Assembly: GCA_019113665.1 (NCBI GenBank)
Contig: DXGW01000134.1
Span: forward strand, 1 to 10,152
DNA from: Candidatus Alistipes excrementipullorum
Lineage (GTDB): Bacteria > Bacteroidota > Bacteroidia > Bacteroidales > Rikenellaceae
DNA: 10,152 nucleotides
Direction of reading: 5' to 3'
The position numbers and the translations under genes were made by a program. Within the stretch, counting starts at the first letter, position 1. Each line of letters begins with the position of its first letter. This document shows positions 1 to 7,348 of this stretch, piece after piece. Under the pieces are notes generated by a model. That model was not told where the DNA came from and did no database searches. It was given only the letters and a program-made list of their open reading frames with translations.

Positions 1-433
1 CGTAGTCGAGGTATATCCTGATGCCGCGTTCATGCGCCGCGTCGACCAGCGCCTCGAAATCCTCCATCGTGCCGTAGTCCGGGTTTACGGCCGTGTAGTC
101 CGTGACGTCATAGCCGTGGTACGAGTCGGCGGGGTGGACCGGCGAGAGCCATATGGCCGTGGCGCCGAGGGCCTCGATGTAGTCGAGCTTCGACATCACG
201 CCCCTCAGGTCGCCGATACCGTCGCCGTCGCTGTCGGCGAACGAATAGATCAGCAGTTCGTATGTCAGTTCCGAACGCTTGACGTTGTCCCACTGGTCGG
301 GAGTGGCCGTGACGGCGGTGTACGAGGACGACTGGCTGCCGCCGTTGTCGTTGCCGTTGTTCTCTTTGGTGCACGATGCGCCTGCAAGGAGCAGGGCGCA
401 CAGAAGTGCCGATGCGGTGTTGCGTAGTTTCAT
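1..433 (-). CDS. susG: SusG-like GH13 alpha-amylase, surface lipoprotein (N-terminal part, truncated by window)
   Basis: The first 144 codons of an outer-membrane alpha-amylase are visible; the rest lies beyond base 1. Residues 1-21 form a lipoprotein signal peptide with a lipobox ending G-A-S-C (Cys21), followed by a hydrophilic Asn/Gly/Ser linker to about residue 37. The catalytic-barrel start then follows Bacteroides SusG closely as I remember it: an L-Y-S-F-A-D-S-D-G-D-G-x-G-D-L stretch (residues 61-76, a Ca-binding-type loop), I-W-L-S-P at 94-98, and H-G-Y-D-V-T-D-Y at 106-113. The window ends at L-D-Y (142-144), at the start of GH13 conserved region I, so the catalytic Asp/Glu/Asp and any inserted CBM58 cannot be seen. 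The family hydrolyses alpha-1,4 bonds of starch at the cell surface. It is last of the visible sus genes, 118 bases after susE/F, with a hairpin-rich gap between. ATG at 433 is chosen because it gives a complete signal peptide. Confidence 0.93.
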   Translation of the reverse strand, partial: MKLRNTASALLCALLLAGASCTKENNGNDNGGSQSSSYTAVTATPDQWDNVKRSELTYELLIYSFADSDGDGIGDLRGVMSKLDYIEALGATAIWLSPVHPADSYHGYDVTDYTAVNPDYGTMEDFEALVDAAHERGIRIYLDY

Positions 434-450
434 GGTCGGTATTGTTTGTT

Positions 451-463
451 ACGGCCTGGCCGT
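451..463. repeat. 13-base palindrome upstream of susG
   Basis: ACGGCC-T-GGCCGT is a perfect six-base inverted repeat around one central base. It lies 17 bases before the susG start codon. The loop is too short for the full stem to form in RNA, so if it matters it is more likely a DNA-level site or part of a larger RNA fold. No binding protein is identified. Confidence 0.4.
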
Positions 464-467
464 GTCA

Positions 468-500
468 AACCTCATGCGGATTGCTGGCCCGTATGAGGTT
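468..500 (-). promoter_or_regulatory. Intercistronic inverted repeat B (susE/F-susG gap)
   Basis: Two 12-base arms, AACCTCATGCGG (468-479) and CCGTATGAGGTT (489-500) on the plus strand, pair at 11 of 12 positions around a 9-base loop. In the sus transcript (minus strand) the single imperfection is an A-C mismatch. In a plus-strand RNA it would be a G-U pair. It lies between the susE/F stop and the susG start, downstream of a second hairpin in the transcript. There is no U-tract after it, so an intrinsic terminator is unlikely. A role in mRNA stability, processing or differential susG expression is inference. Confidence 0.6.
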
Positions 501-508
501 GTCGTTGT

Positions 509-537
509 GGCAGGCGACCTGTCACGGTCCGCCTGCC
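509..537 (-). promoter_or_regulatory. Intercistronic inverted repeat C (susE/F-susG gap)
   Basis: GGCAGGCGACC (509-519) and GGTCCGCCTGCC (526-537) form an 11-base-pair GC-rich stem with a single bulged base and a 6-base loop. In the sus transcript this is the first structure met, beginning 14 bases after the susE/F stop codon. It would be a strong 3' barrier for exonucleases. There is no following U-run, so I do not call a terminator. Together with inverted repeat B, 9 bases further on, most of the 118-base gap is structured, unlike the other three gaps of the operon. Confidence 0.6.
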
Positions 538-551
538 TGTGAAAGTCACCG

Positions 552-2561
552 CTACTGTTTGGTCATTGTGAATGTGAACGGCTTTTTGGTCATGTCGAGG
601 ACGCACTTGTAGGTGCCGGCTTCGGTTACGGCAATGTTGTTGCCGTTGCGTACCATGTCGGTCAGCGAGCCGCCGAGGTTCTCGTCCCAGTTGTAGTCGA
701 AACGCACCTTGAATTCTCCGGCCGTGAATGCACCCGTGTATTCGTACATGCCGTTTGCGGGATTGAATGCCATCAGCTCGTCGCACTCGGGATTCGAATC
801 GTCGGGCCAGCCTGCCGCCGTAGCGTTGCCGACAAGACCTACGGTTTCGAACTTGTGGAAGAGAGCCGTGCTCGATGCCAGGTCGACGGTGAACATGTAT
901 CCACCCTCGGTGAGGGTCATGTTGTCGCCGATACCGAGGCTGAAGGTGGTGTCGTTGCCTTCGGTCGATGCGACTGCGCCGCTTACCCAGTTGTACTCGG
1001 TCGTGCTGCCCTCCTTGAGATAGGTAACCTTGAACTGTATGTCTTCAGCCGCCGGCTTGCTCATCGATATGTAGCCCGTCGAGATGCCGCTCTGCTTGCT
1101 GCATTCGTAGAGAGGTGCCGATTCGGGAGCCCAGCTGTAGCCCGAGAAGTTGCCCGTAAGGCCGATCTGTTCGGGATATACGATGTCGCTTTCCACATAA
1201 CCCGTACCGGCGGTGATGGTGATGGTCTCGGCCGAAGGATCGTATTCGAGGTTGTAGAAGTTCTTGTAGAGGGCTATGTTCGAGCCTCCGTGTGCCACCT
1301 TTATCGGGGTGCCGAGGTCGTTGAACTTGTCCTGGTCACCTCCGCGGTCCTGGTCGGACCAGTCGGCCGTGTTGCGGATCTTGAAACTGCCGTCGATGTA
1401 GATGTTCTCGATGAACCATTTGCCCGATGCGGACTGGGTCATGAAGTAGTCGGCGTCCCAGTTGCTGCCCATGACTCCTTCACCTATCACGCGCCACTGG
1501 TTGCTCGAAGGTACTGCTTCGATCACCGTGATCACGTCTTCGTTGGCGTTGTAGATTATCTGGTAGCTGCTCTTGGCGGGAAGCGCTATGTCGTCGCCCT
1601 TGAATACGGCCGTGAAGGCTTTGCCGAGCTCGGTGAACACACCTCCGCGCTCATCGTCCCAGCCGGCGGCATAACGTATCTTGAACGTACCCTCCATCGT
1701 GGTGACGGGGCTTACCCATATGCCGCTGACAACCTCGACCATGTCCACGTCCTTGTTCCAGTCGCCGTTTACGCCGATAAGGCTCCAGCAGATGTCGGGA
1801 ACCGAAACGCTTGCCACGTTTGTCGATGTGTTGAGGCGTATGTTGTAGAGCGTGCCGGCCTCGAAATCCTCGGCTGCGGTGATGTCGATTTCGCCTCCCG
1901 ACGCCGAAACGGTGAAGTTTTCGTTCATGGCGGCGAAGGTTCCGCCCAGTACGTCGGTATCGTCATGGTTGTAGCAGAACTTGAAGGTGCCGTAGACGGG
2001 GACTTTTTCGCAGAGCCACGTGTCGGCGGCCGTCTCCTTCATGTCGAGTGTTGCGAGTACGGGCGTTTCGTCTTCGGCCGCAAGGTAGCCGGTGACGGAC
2101 CATACATAGGGTATCACCTCGCTGGCCACATGCTCCGAAGCGAATACCGTCGATGCGAGCAGCGAGCCCTTGTCGTTGATCATGCCTGCTTCGAGCCACA
2201 TGCTGACCTCCGTTTCGACTGCAGGAGCTATGCCGGCGTCGATCAGTGCGCTGTTTATCTTGAAGCGGTCGGCCGTAAGCTTGTCACCGGCGATGCCCAT
2301 GGCTATGGATATTGGGGTCTCGAGGCTCTCGGTCGAGATCATGAGCGAATAGTTGACGGCTGCGCTGAAACCGTAGTCTATGGGTGTATAGTCGAACTCC
2401 ATCGTCGATGCCATGGCTCCGAGGTCGATGGTCGCGGGCACGGTCAGTACCGGCGGCACCACCTCCGACGGGTTCAGCTGCACTTCGTCGAGATCGGTGG
2501 TGCAGGCCGTCGTCGCCGCCATAGCCAGCATGCCTGCCATTATGTTCAATAACTTTTTCAT
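552..2561 (-). CDS. susE: SusE/SusF-like starch-binding outer-membrane lipoprotein with five CBM-like domains
   Basis: This 669-residue surface lipoprotein probably binds starch and holds it near SusC/SusD. Residues 1-20 are a lipoprotein signal ending T-A-C (Cys20), followed by an acidic T-T-D-L-D-E stretch. About 36-145 resembles the SusE N-terminal Ig-like domain. Five repeat units follow at roughly 151-255, 259-349, 356-451, 464-571 and 573-669. Four share a core of the form (S/N)G-x-W/Y ... G-x-F-K-(I/V/F)-R, then a W/D-rich loop and G-G (178-207, 279-307, 377-408, 601-631). The fourth unit (464-571) is more diverged. B. thetaiotaomicron SusE has two and SusF three such modules in much shorter proteins, so this one could do both jobs. 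The symbol susE is by position and family; susF is equally defensible. The start at 2561 gives a full signal peptide, 29 bases after the susD stop. Confidence 0.88.
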   Translation of the reverse strand: MKKLLNIMAGMLAMAATTACTTDLDEVQLNPSEVVPPVLTVPATIDLGAMASTMEFDYTPIDYGFSAAVNYSLMISTESLETPISIAMGIAGDKLTADRFKINSALIDAGIAPAVETEVSMWLEAGMINDKGSLLASTVFASEHVASEVIPYVWSVTGYLAAEDETPVLATLDMKETAADTWLCEKVPVYGTFKFCYNHDDTDVLGGTFAAMNENFTVSASGGEIDITAAEDFEAGTLYNIRLNTSTNVASVSVPDICWSLIGVNGDWNKDVDMVEVVSGIWVSPVTTMEGTFKIRYAAGWDDERGGVFTELGKAFTAVFKGDDIALPAKSSYQIIYNANEDVITVIEAVPSSNQWRVIGEGVMGSNWDADYFMTQSASGKWFIENIYIDGSFKIRNTADWSDQDRGGDQDKFNDLGTPIKVAHGGSNIALYKNFYNLEYDPSAETITITAGTGYVESDIVYPEQIGLTGNFSGYSWAPESAPLYECSKQSGISTGYISMSKPAAEDIQFKVTYLKEGSTTEYNWVSGAVASTEGNDTTFSLGIGDNMTLTEGGYMFTVDLASSTALFHKFETVGLVGNATAAGWPDDSNPECDELMAFNPANGMYEYTGAFTAGEFKVRFDYNWDENLGGSLTDMVRNGNNIAVTEAGTYKCVLDMTKKPFTFTMTKQ

Positions 2562-2590
2562 ATTCGAAGTTTTTTAGATTGGTGTGATGA

Positions 2591-4231
2591 TTAGTAACCC
2601 GGATTCTGCGTAAGCTTGCTGTTGGAGTTGATATCGTCGGCAGGCAGCGGGAAGAGTTTGTACTTGTCGTCAACGCCGCGGCCTTCATAAATACCGCCCT
2701 TCCAGTCCCATTTGTATGAGTCGGACGTGAACATGCCGAAGCGTATGAGGTCCGAACGGCGGTGGCACTCGTAGTAGAGTTCGCGGGCGCGCTCGTCGAG
2801 AATGTCCTGCAGGTTGAACGACGGAACGGCCTGCAGACCTGCACGTGTGCGTACGGCGTTGAACTGGTCGCGGCCGTCGCTGTCCGTGTATTCGTTTCCT
2901 CCGGCCAGACGGCACTTGCACTCGGCATACATCAGGTAGACGTCGGCCAGACGGAACATCGGGAAGTCGATGTCGACGAATGTGGCGTGCTGTGCAGCCG
3001 AGCCGTCGACGTTGATGTTCTTGAACTTCATCGATTTGTAACCCGAATTCTCGAGTTTGAATGCCGAGCCGTCCTCCGACATCAGCTTCTCCATGTCGAT
3101 GCCGTACTCCGTGTAGAATATCTTGCGCTGGTCAATGTCGTCGAATAGCTCCGACAGCTGGCGCGGGCAGCTTACGCCTCCCCAGCCGGACGATATGCCC
3201 AACTGCGTGCAGTCCATGTCACCGCCGGCGGCAGCGAAGGTTATGAAGTTGGTTACGCCGTACGAACGTATGTTCATGCCGTCCTGCGGAACCACGAATA
3301 TGATCTCGTCGCCGAGGTAGGTCGAATTTCTGGTGAAACGGTGGTTGTCGGCGCAGAAGAGCTCCTGATAGGGAGTGTATACCGAGCCGGCGGCAGTGGT
3401 GTGGAGCGAATACTCGTCCATGAGGTCGGAGCAGACGGCAGCGCACTCGGCCCATTTTGCCGTACCGGTGTAGACTTCGGCATTGAGGTAGAGCTTGGCC
3501 AGCAGCATCTGGGCCAGACCCTTGTTGCAACGGCCGTATTCGTTCTCGCCTACTTCGGGAAGGGCGTCGCCGTCGACCAGGCTCTTGAGCTCGCTTTCAA
3601 GCCACTCGAAGAGCTTCGCACGCGATATCTGCCCCGGACCTTCCGATCCCACGGGGTCGGTTTCGAGGGCGTGGGGAACGTTGCCGAACATGTCGATGGC
3701 GTGGTAGTAGCTCAATGCGCGCAGCGTGCGGGCTTCGGCTTTGATCTGCTCGCGCGATGCCATCGGGAACTCGTCCTCGCTGATGCCGGCCGGGTTCTCG
3801 TTCACCTTGCGGATAAGCTCGTTGCAGAGACCGATCTGGAAGTATATGCGGGCGTACATTGCCATCACGAACTCGTTGGTCGGAGTCCAGCACAGATTGT
3901 GCAGGTCGTAGACATTGCCGTCGTTCCAGCAAACCGCAGCTTCGTCGGTGGTGTACTCCTGCAGCTGGAAGAGGGCGCGGATATATTGTCCGTAACCGCC
4001 GTCGACACCGCTGATGTCGGGCGAGGAGTCGGGACCGTCCGAAGCGGAGCAGGCCAGACCCTGGTAGCATTTGGCCAGTACCTGGAGGAATGCCTCCTCG
4101 GTGTTGAGGACGTCCTCCGGAAGCGTGATGCTCGGATCGATGGGTTCGACGTCGAGATCCTTCACGCACGAACTCAAACCGAGCGAGAACGCTGCGGCCA
4201 GAGTGATCAGAACTACTTTGTATCTTTTCAT
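2591..4231 (-). CDS. susD: SusD-like (RagB/SusD family) glycan-binding outer-membrane lipoprotein
   Basis: This 546-residue protein has the usual length of the SusD family, the lid of SusC transporters that captures glycan at the surface. The signal peptide ends in a clear lipobox L-S-S-C (Cys22), followed by V-K-D-L-D-V-E-P. Family landmarks include A-x-x-L-R-A-x-x-Y-Y near 167-176, followed by M-F-G-N-V-P (TPR region); F-P-M-F-R-L-A-D-V-Y-L-M-Y-A-E near 423-437; V-R-x-R-A-G-L near 460-466; E-R-A-R-E-L-Y-Y-E near 480-488; and the C-terminal L-x-Q-N-P-G-Y. W102 and W350 lie in loops that might contribute to sugar binding; this is a guess, since I cannot align it to SusD here. The gene begins 40 bases after the susC stop. 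The starch specificity is inferred from the SusE/F and SusG neighbours. Confidence 0.95.
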   Translation of the reverse strand: MKRYKVVLITLAAAFSLGLSSCVKDLDVEPIDPSITLPEDVLNTEEAFLQVLAKCYQGLACSASDGPDSSPDISGVDGGYGQYIRALFQLQEYTTDEAAVCWNDGNVYDLHNLCWTPTNEFVMAMYARIYFQIGLCNELIRKVNENPAGISEDEFPMASREQIKAEARTLRALSYYHAIDMFGNVPHALETDPVGSEGPGQISRAKLFEWLESELKSLVDGDALPEVGENEYGRCNKGLAQMLLAKLYLNAEVYTGTAKWAECAAVCSDLMDEYSLHTTAAGSVYTPYQELFCADNHRFTRNSTYLGDEIIFVVPQDGMNIRSYGVTNFITFAAAGGDMDCTQLGISSGWGGVSCPRQLSELFDDIDQRKIFYTEYGIDMEKLMSEDGSAFKLENSGYKSMKFKNINVDGSAAQHATFVDIDFPMFRLADVYLMYAECKCRLAGGNEYTDSDGRDQFNAVRTRAGLQAVPSFNLQDILDERARELYYECHRRSDLIRFGMFTSDSYKWDWKGGIYEGRGVDDKYKLFPLPADDINSNSKLTQNPGY

Positions 4232-4271
4232 ATTTAAGGTCTTTTTTGAGTGTTATGACTGTCCGCGCCTT

Positions 4272-7200
4272 TTAGAAGTTGAACTTGACGCCGATGATGT
4301 AGGTACGGGGACGGGGATAGAGGTTGTTGTCTATACCCGAGAAGATTTCGGGATCGATGCCGCTGTACTTGGTGATCGTGCAGACGTTCTGTACCGTGGC
4401 GAAGACGTCGAGGTTCATGTCGCGGTCCAGTGCGTTGCAGAGCTTGATGCGGTAGCTCAGCGTGATGTTGTCGATCTTGAGGAACGAGGCGTTCTCGAGA
4501 TAGTAGTCCGAGAAGTACTGCGCATTGCTGCGGAAGTTGGTCTCCAGCGCCGTGCCGACGCGGTTGTTCACGAAGTTGTTGGTATAGAGGTCGGCCAGGT
4601 ACTCGCCGTCGGACTTGACGTTGTTGTAGACGTAGTTGCCGAGGTTGGCGTGTGCCGACATCGACAGCGTCAGGTTGCGCCACGATACCTGCGTGTTGAA
4701 GCCGATGGTAACGTCCGGGGCGGCCTTCTTGCAGCAGTACATGTCCTTGTCGTCGATCTTGCCATCGCCGTTGCGGTCCACGTATGCACCCTCGATCGGT
4801 TTGCCGTTCTCGTCGTAGATCTGCTGGTAAACGTAGAACGAGTTGATGGGGTAGCCGTACATGTAGCGCTGTATGTTGTTGCCGGTTCCGCCGGAGATGC
4901 CTCCGGTTGCCACGCCGCGGTATTCTTCACTGTCATTGGTGGTCAGCTTGGTGATCTTGTTCTGGTTCCATGCGACGTTGAAGCCTATGTTCCAGTACCA
5001 GTCGCGGGTCTGTACGGCCACGGCGTTGATATCGAATTCGACACCCTGGTTGATCAGTGTTCCGATGTTGGCGTCGAGGTAGTTCGTGAGGTTCGAACCT
5101 GCAGCCACGGGCGTGTAGTTGAGCAGGTCGGTGGTCTTGCGGTAATAGTAGTCGACCGATCCATAGATTCGTCCGCGGAGGAATCCGTAGTCGATACCGG
5201 CGTTGTATGTGGTCGTGGTCTCCCACTTGAGGTCCTCGTTATAGCCTCTTGGAATGATTGGGGCTATGAACTCAGTGCCGAAAATATACTGGCTGGCGTC
5301 GGTGTTGAGGTAGTAGGTGGCGATAGAGGGATAGTCGCTGCCGACGTCCTGCTGGCCTGTCTGACCCCAGCTCAGGCGGAGCTTCAGCGTCGACAGTGTC
5401 GGGTTGTCGCGCAGGAACTCCTCACGGGCGATGTTCCAGCCAAATGCCACTGACGGGAAGAGTCCCCACTTGTTGTTCTTGAAGCGCGAGGTGCCGTCGT
5501 AACGTACCGTGGCCGTAACCATGTAGCGGTCGTCATAGCTGTAATTGGCGCGTCCGAAGAATGAAACCAGGTAGTTCTCGGTCTTGGTCGTCTTGGGTGC
5601 CACCAGGTCGATGTTCGAGCCGTCGGCCGTCACCGTGTGCGTGAACCCTTCGGTGTAGAAGTGCTGCCACGAGTAACCGGCCATGATGCCGAACGAGTGC
5701 TTGTTGATGGTCTTGGCGTAGTTGAGATAGGTCTCCAGAGTCTGGTCCATCTTCTCCTGCGTATAATCATTGTGGCTTCCGGTTCCGGACTCCTGCTTGT
5801 TGTGGTAAGACAACTCGGAGTTGGGCCGTATGTCGACCGTACCCTTCGAGTTTACGTAGTCCATACCGAGGTTGAGGTTGAGGGTCAGATCTTCCAGTCC
5901 GTGAACCTTGTACTGTATCTGGGCGTTGCCTATGAATCGTTTGGCGTTGGCCTTGTCGATCTTGTCGTTGAGCAGGGCCACGGGGTTCTGCACGGCCATG
6001 GTGTTGCAGTTGTCGAGCGTTGTGGTGCCCTTGCCGTTGTTCCACCATGTGTATCCGTTGAGTCCGTTCTCGTCGTAGACGGTCTGTGTCGGGTCATACT
6101 TCACGGCGGCACCGACGGCGCTCTGGTTCGCGAAGTTGTTGTCCATGTTCATGAACTTGCCGTTGAGGTTGATGTTGATGTGCTCGTCCATGAGAATGGG
6201 GTTGAGGTTGAGCGATACGGTCTCGCGCTCCATGCCCGACGTCTTGAGGATACCGTCCTGGTTGAGGTATCCGGCCGATACGCGGTAGGGCATGTAGTTG
6301 TGCTCGCCCATGCGTACGTTGCCGTAAAGCGAAGCGTTGAGGTCGTAGCTGATGGCCGTGCGGTAGATTTCGCGCTGCCAGTCGGTGTTGGCCGTGCCGA
6401 GAGCCTTGTATGCGTCGCTCTCCTCGCCGGCGCTTGCCCAGTTGCGTATGGCGTCACGCATCTCGTCGCCCGTCATCACGTCGACGAACTTGGTGTTGGT
6501 GCTGACCGAGGTGGTGAAGTCCACCGATACGTGGGGAACGCCCGAGTCGCGCTTCGAGCCGCTCTTGGTGGTGATGATGATGACGCCGTTCGATGCACGC
6601 GAACCGTAGATGGCCGTTGCCGATGCGTCCTTGAGGACTGTGAACGACTCGATGTCGCTGGGGTTGATGGCGCTCAGGGGGTTGCTGACACCCGAAATCG
6701 TCGAGTTGGTCACGGGCAGACCGTCGATCACGATGAGCGGGTCGTTCGACGCCTTCAGCGACGAACCGCCGCGGATACGTATCGTCGGGGCTGAACCGGG
6801 CTGTCCGTCGCCCTGCGTAACCACGATACCGGCGCTCTTGCCGCGCAGCAGGTCTGCCGGCGACGAGATGAGACCCTTGTTGAGCTGGTCGGCCTTGACC
6901 GTGGCGACCGAACCCGTAGCGTCCTTCTTCTTGACGGTACCGTAACCGATGACTACGACATCGTCCATGGCGAGCGCGTCTTCGGTGAGCACTACGCGCT
7001 TGAGTTCTGTCGACGATGCGACATATTCGACGGTCTTGTAGCCTATGAAGCTGATCTCGACCACCGAGCTGTTGCTCGTTACATCAATCGTGTACGAACC
7101 TTCGGCATTGGTTGTCGTTCCGTTGGTGGTGCCCTTTTCATATACGGTAGCACCGACGACAGGCATACCCTGGGTGTCGACTACGACTCCCGTGACTTCG

Positions 7201-7286
7201 AATTTGCCGTCTTGGGCAAACCCGCGGGGGGGGGTAAGCACTGCTGCGAGCAGTATACCCGCACATAATAGCCAAAGTTTTTTCAT
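4272..7286 (-). CDS. susC: SusC-like TonB-dependent outer-membrane oligosaccharide transporter
   Basis: This 1004-residue protein has the standard SusC/RagA length. A Sec signal peptide covers residues 1-24 (cleavage probably after G-F-A). A carboxypeptidase-regulatory-like beta domain spans about 29-100 (V-T-G-V-V-V-D-T-Q-G-M-P-V-V-G-A-T), followed by a TonB-box-like V-V-V-I-G-Y-G-T at 110-117. The plug covers roughly 120-240, with L-L-R-G-K-S-A-G, I-R-I-R-G-G, I-D-G-L-P-V and A-T-A-I-Y-G-S-R-A-S-N-G-V. The barrel then runs to a terminal aromatic G-V-K-F-N-F. An Asp-rich Ca-loop-like segment D-R-N-G-D-G-K-I-D-D-K-D lies at 837-848. No STN signalling domain precedes the plug, so sigma/anti-sigma control is not suggested. 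It imports malto-oligosaccharides with SusD, by inference from neighbours. Its signal-peptide codons contain a nine-C run. It begins 62 bases after the MFS stop, and I see no promoter in that gap. Confidence 0.96.
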   Translation of the reverse strand: MKKLWLLCAGILLAAVLTPPRGFAQDGKFEVTGVVVDTQGMPVVGATVYEKGTTNGTTTNAEGSYTIDVTSNSSVVEISFIGYKTVEYVASSTELKRVVLTEDALAMDDVVVIGYGTVKKKDATGSVATVKADQLNKGLISSPADLLRGKSAGIVVTQGDGQPGSAPTIRIRGGSSLKASNDPLIVIDGLPVTNSTISGVSNPLSAINPSDIESFTVLKDASATAIYGSRASNGVIIITTKSGSKRDSGVPHVSVDFTTSVSTNTKFVDVMTGDEMRDAIRNWASAGEESDAYKALGTANTDWQREIYRTAISYDLNASLYGNVRMGEHNYMPYRVSAGYLNQDGILKTSGMERETVSLNLNPILMDEHININLNGKFMNMDNNFANQSAVGAAVKYDPTQTVYDENGLNGYTWWNNGKGTTTLDNCNTMAVQNPVALLNDKIDKANAKRFIGNAQIQYKVHGLEDLTLNLNLGMDYVNSKGTVDIRPNSELSYHNKQESGTGSHNDYTQEKMDQTLETYLNYAKTINKHSFGIMAGYSWQHFYTEGFTHTVTADGSNIDLVAPKTTKTENYLVSFFGRANYSYDDRYMVTATVRYDGTSRFKNNKWGLFPSVAFGWNIAREEFLRDNPTLSTLKLRLSWGQTGQQDVGSDYPSIATYYLNTDASQYIFGTEFIAPIIPRGYNEDLKWETTTTYNAGIDYGFLRGRIYGSVDYYYRKTTDLLNYTPVAAGSNLTNYLDANIGTLINQGVEFDINAVAVQTRDWYWNIGFNVAWNQNKITKLTTNDSEEYRGVATGGISGGTGNNIQRYMYGYPINSFYVYQQIYDENGKPIEGAYVDRNGDGKIDDKDMYCCKKAAPDVTIGFNTQVSWRNLTLSMSAHANLGNYVYNNVKSDGEYLADLYTNNFVNNRVGTALETNFRSNAQYFSDYYLENASFLKIDNITLSYRIKLCNALDRDMNLDVFATVQNVCTITKYSGIDPEIFSGIDNNLYPRPRTYIIGVKFNF
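7226..7234. repeat. G9/C9 homopolymer inside the susC signal-peptide codons
   Basis: Nine consecutive G on the plus strand read as nine C in susC, encoding T-P-P-R at residues 18-21 of the signal peptide. Loss or gain of one base would frameshift the transporter at about codon 20. Long C/G tracts near gene starts are classic sites of slipped-strand phase variation and also of sequencing error. Confidence 0.75.
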
Positions 7287-7294
7287 AGTAGCAT
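7283..7294 (-). other. Four-codon upstream ORF overlapping the susC start
   Basis: Immediately before susC the minus strand reads ATG-CTA-CTA-TGA (Met-Leu-Leu-stop). Its stop codon overlaps the susC start codon in the ATGA manner (bases 7283-7286). With no Shine-Dalgarno sequence to set the start, ribosomes could begin at either ATG. It may be chance, since the region is AT-rich. Confidence 0.3.
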
Positions 7295-7348
7295 TTTGTG
7301 TTAGTTGATTAAAGTTGGTGTTTTATGGTTCAGGTTCGAGGGAAGGGT

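Noticed and set aside
465..475. A GAGGTTTG sequence upstream of susG as a possible -7 promoter element.
   Set aside because: It lies in the arm of a hairpin and has no TTG 19-21 bases upstream on the minus strand.
468..537. Intrinsic terminator between susE/F and susG.
   Set aside because: The stems are strong, but no U-run follows either one in the direction of transcription.
855..2552. Long plus-strand open frame (565 codons) opposite susE/F, and similar ones at 3341-4237, 4071-5453 and 5637-6794.
   Set aside because: They lie antisense to clear sus genes. Their Val/Gly/Arg/Asp-rich translations are typical of reading GC-rich coding DNA on the other strand. None resembles a known family.
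7287..7348. A separate susC promoter in the 62-base gap after the MFS gene.
   Set aside because: No TAnnTTTG-like element with an upstream TTG at the right spacing is present, so co-transcription is the simpler reading.
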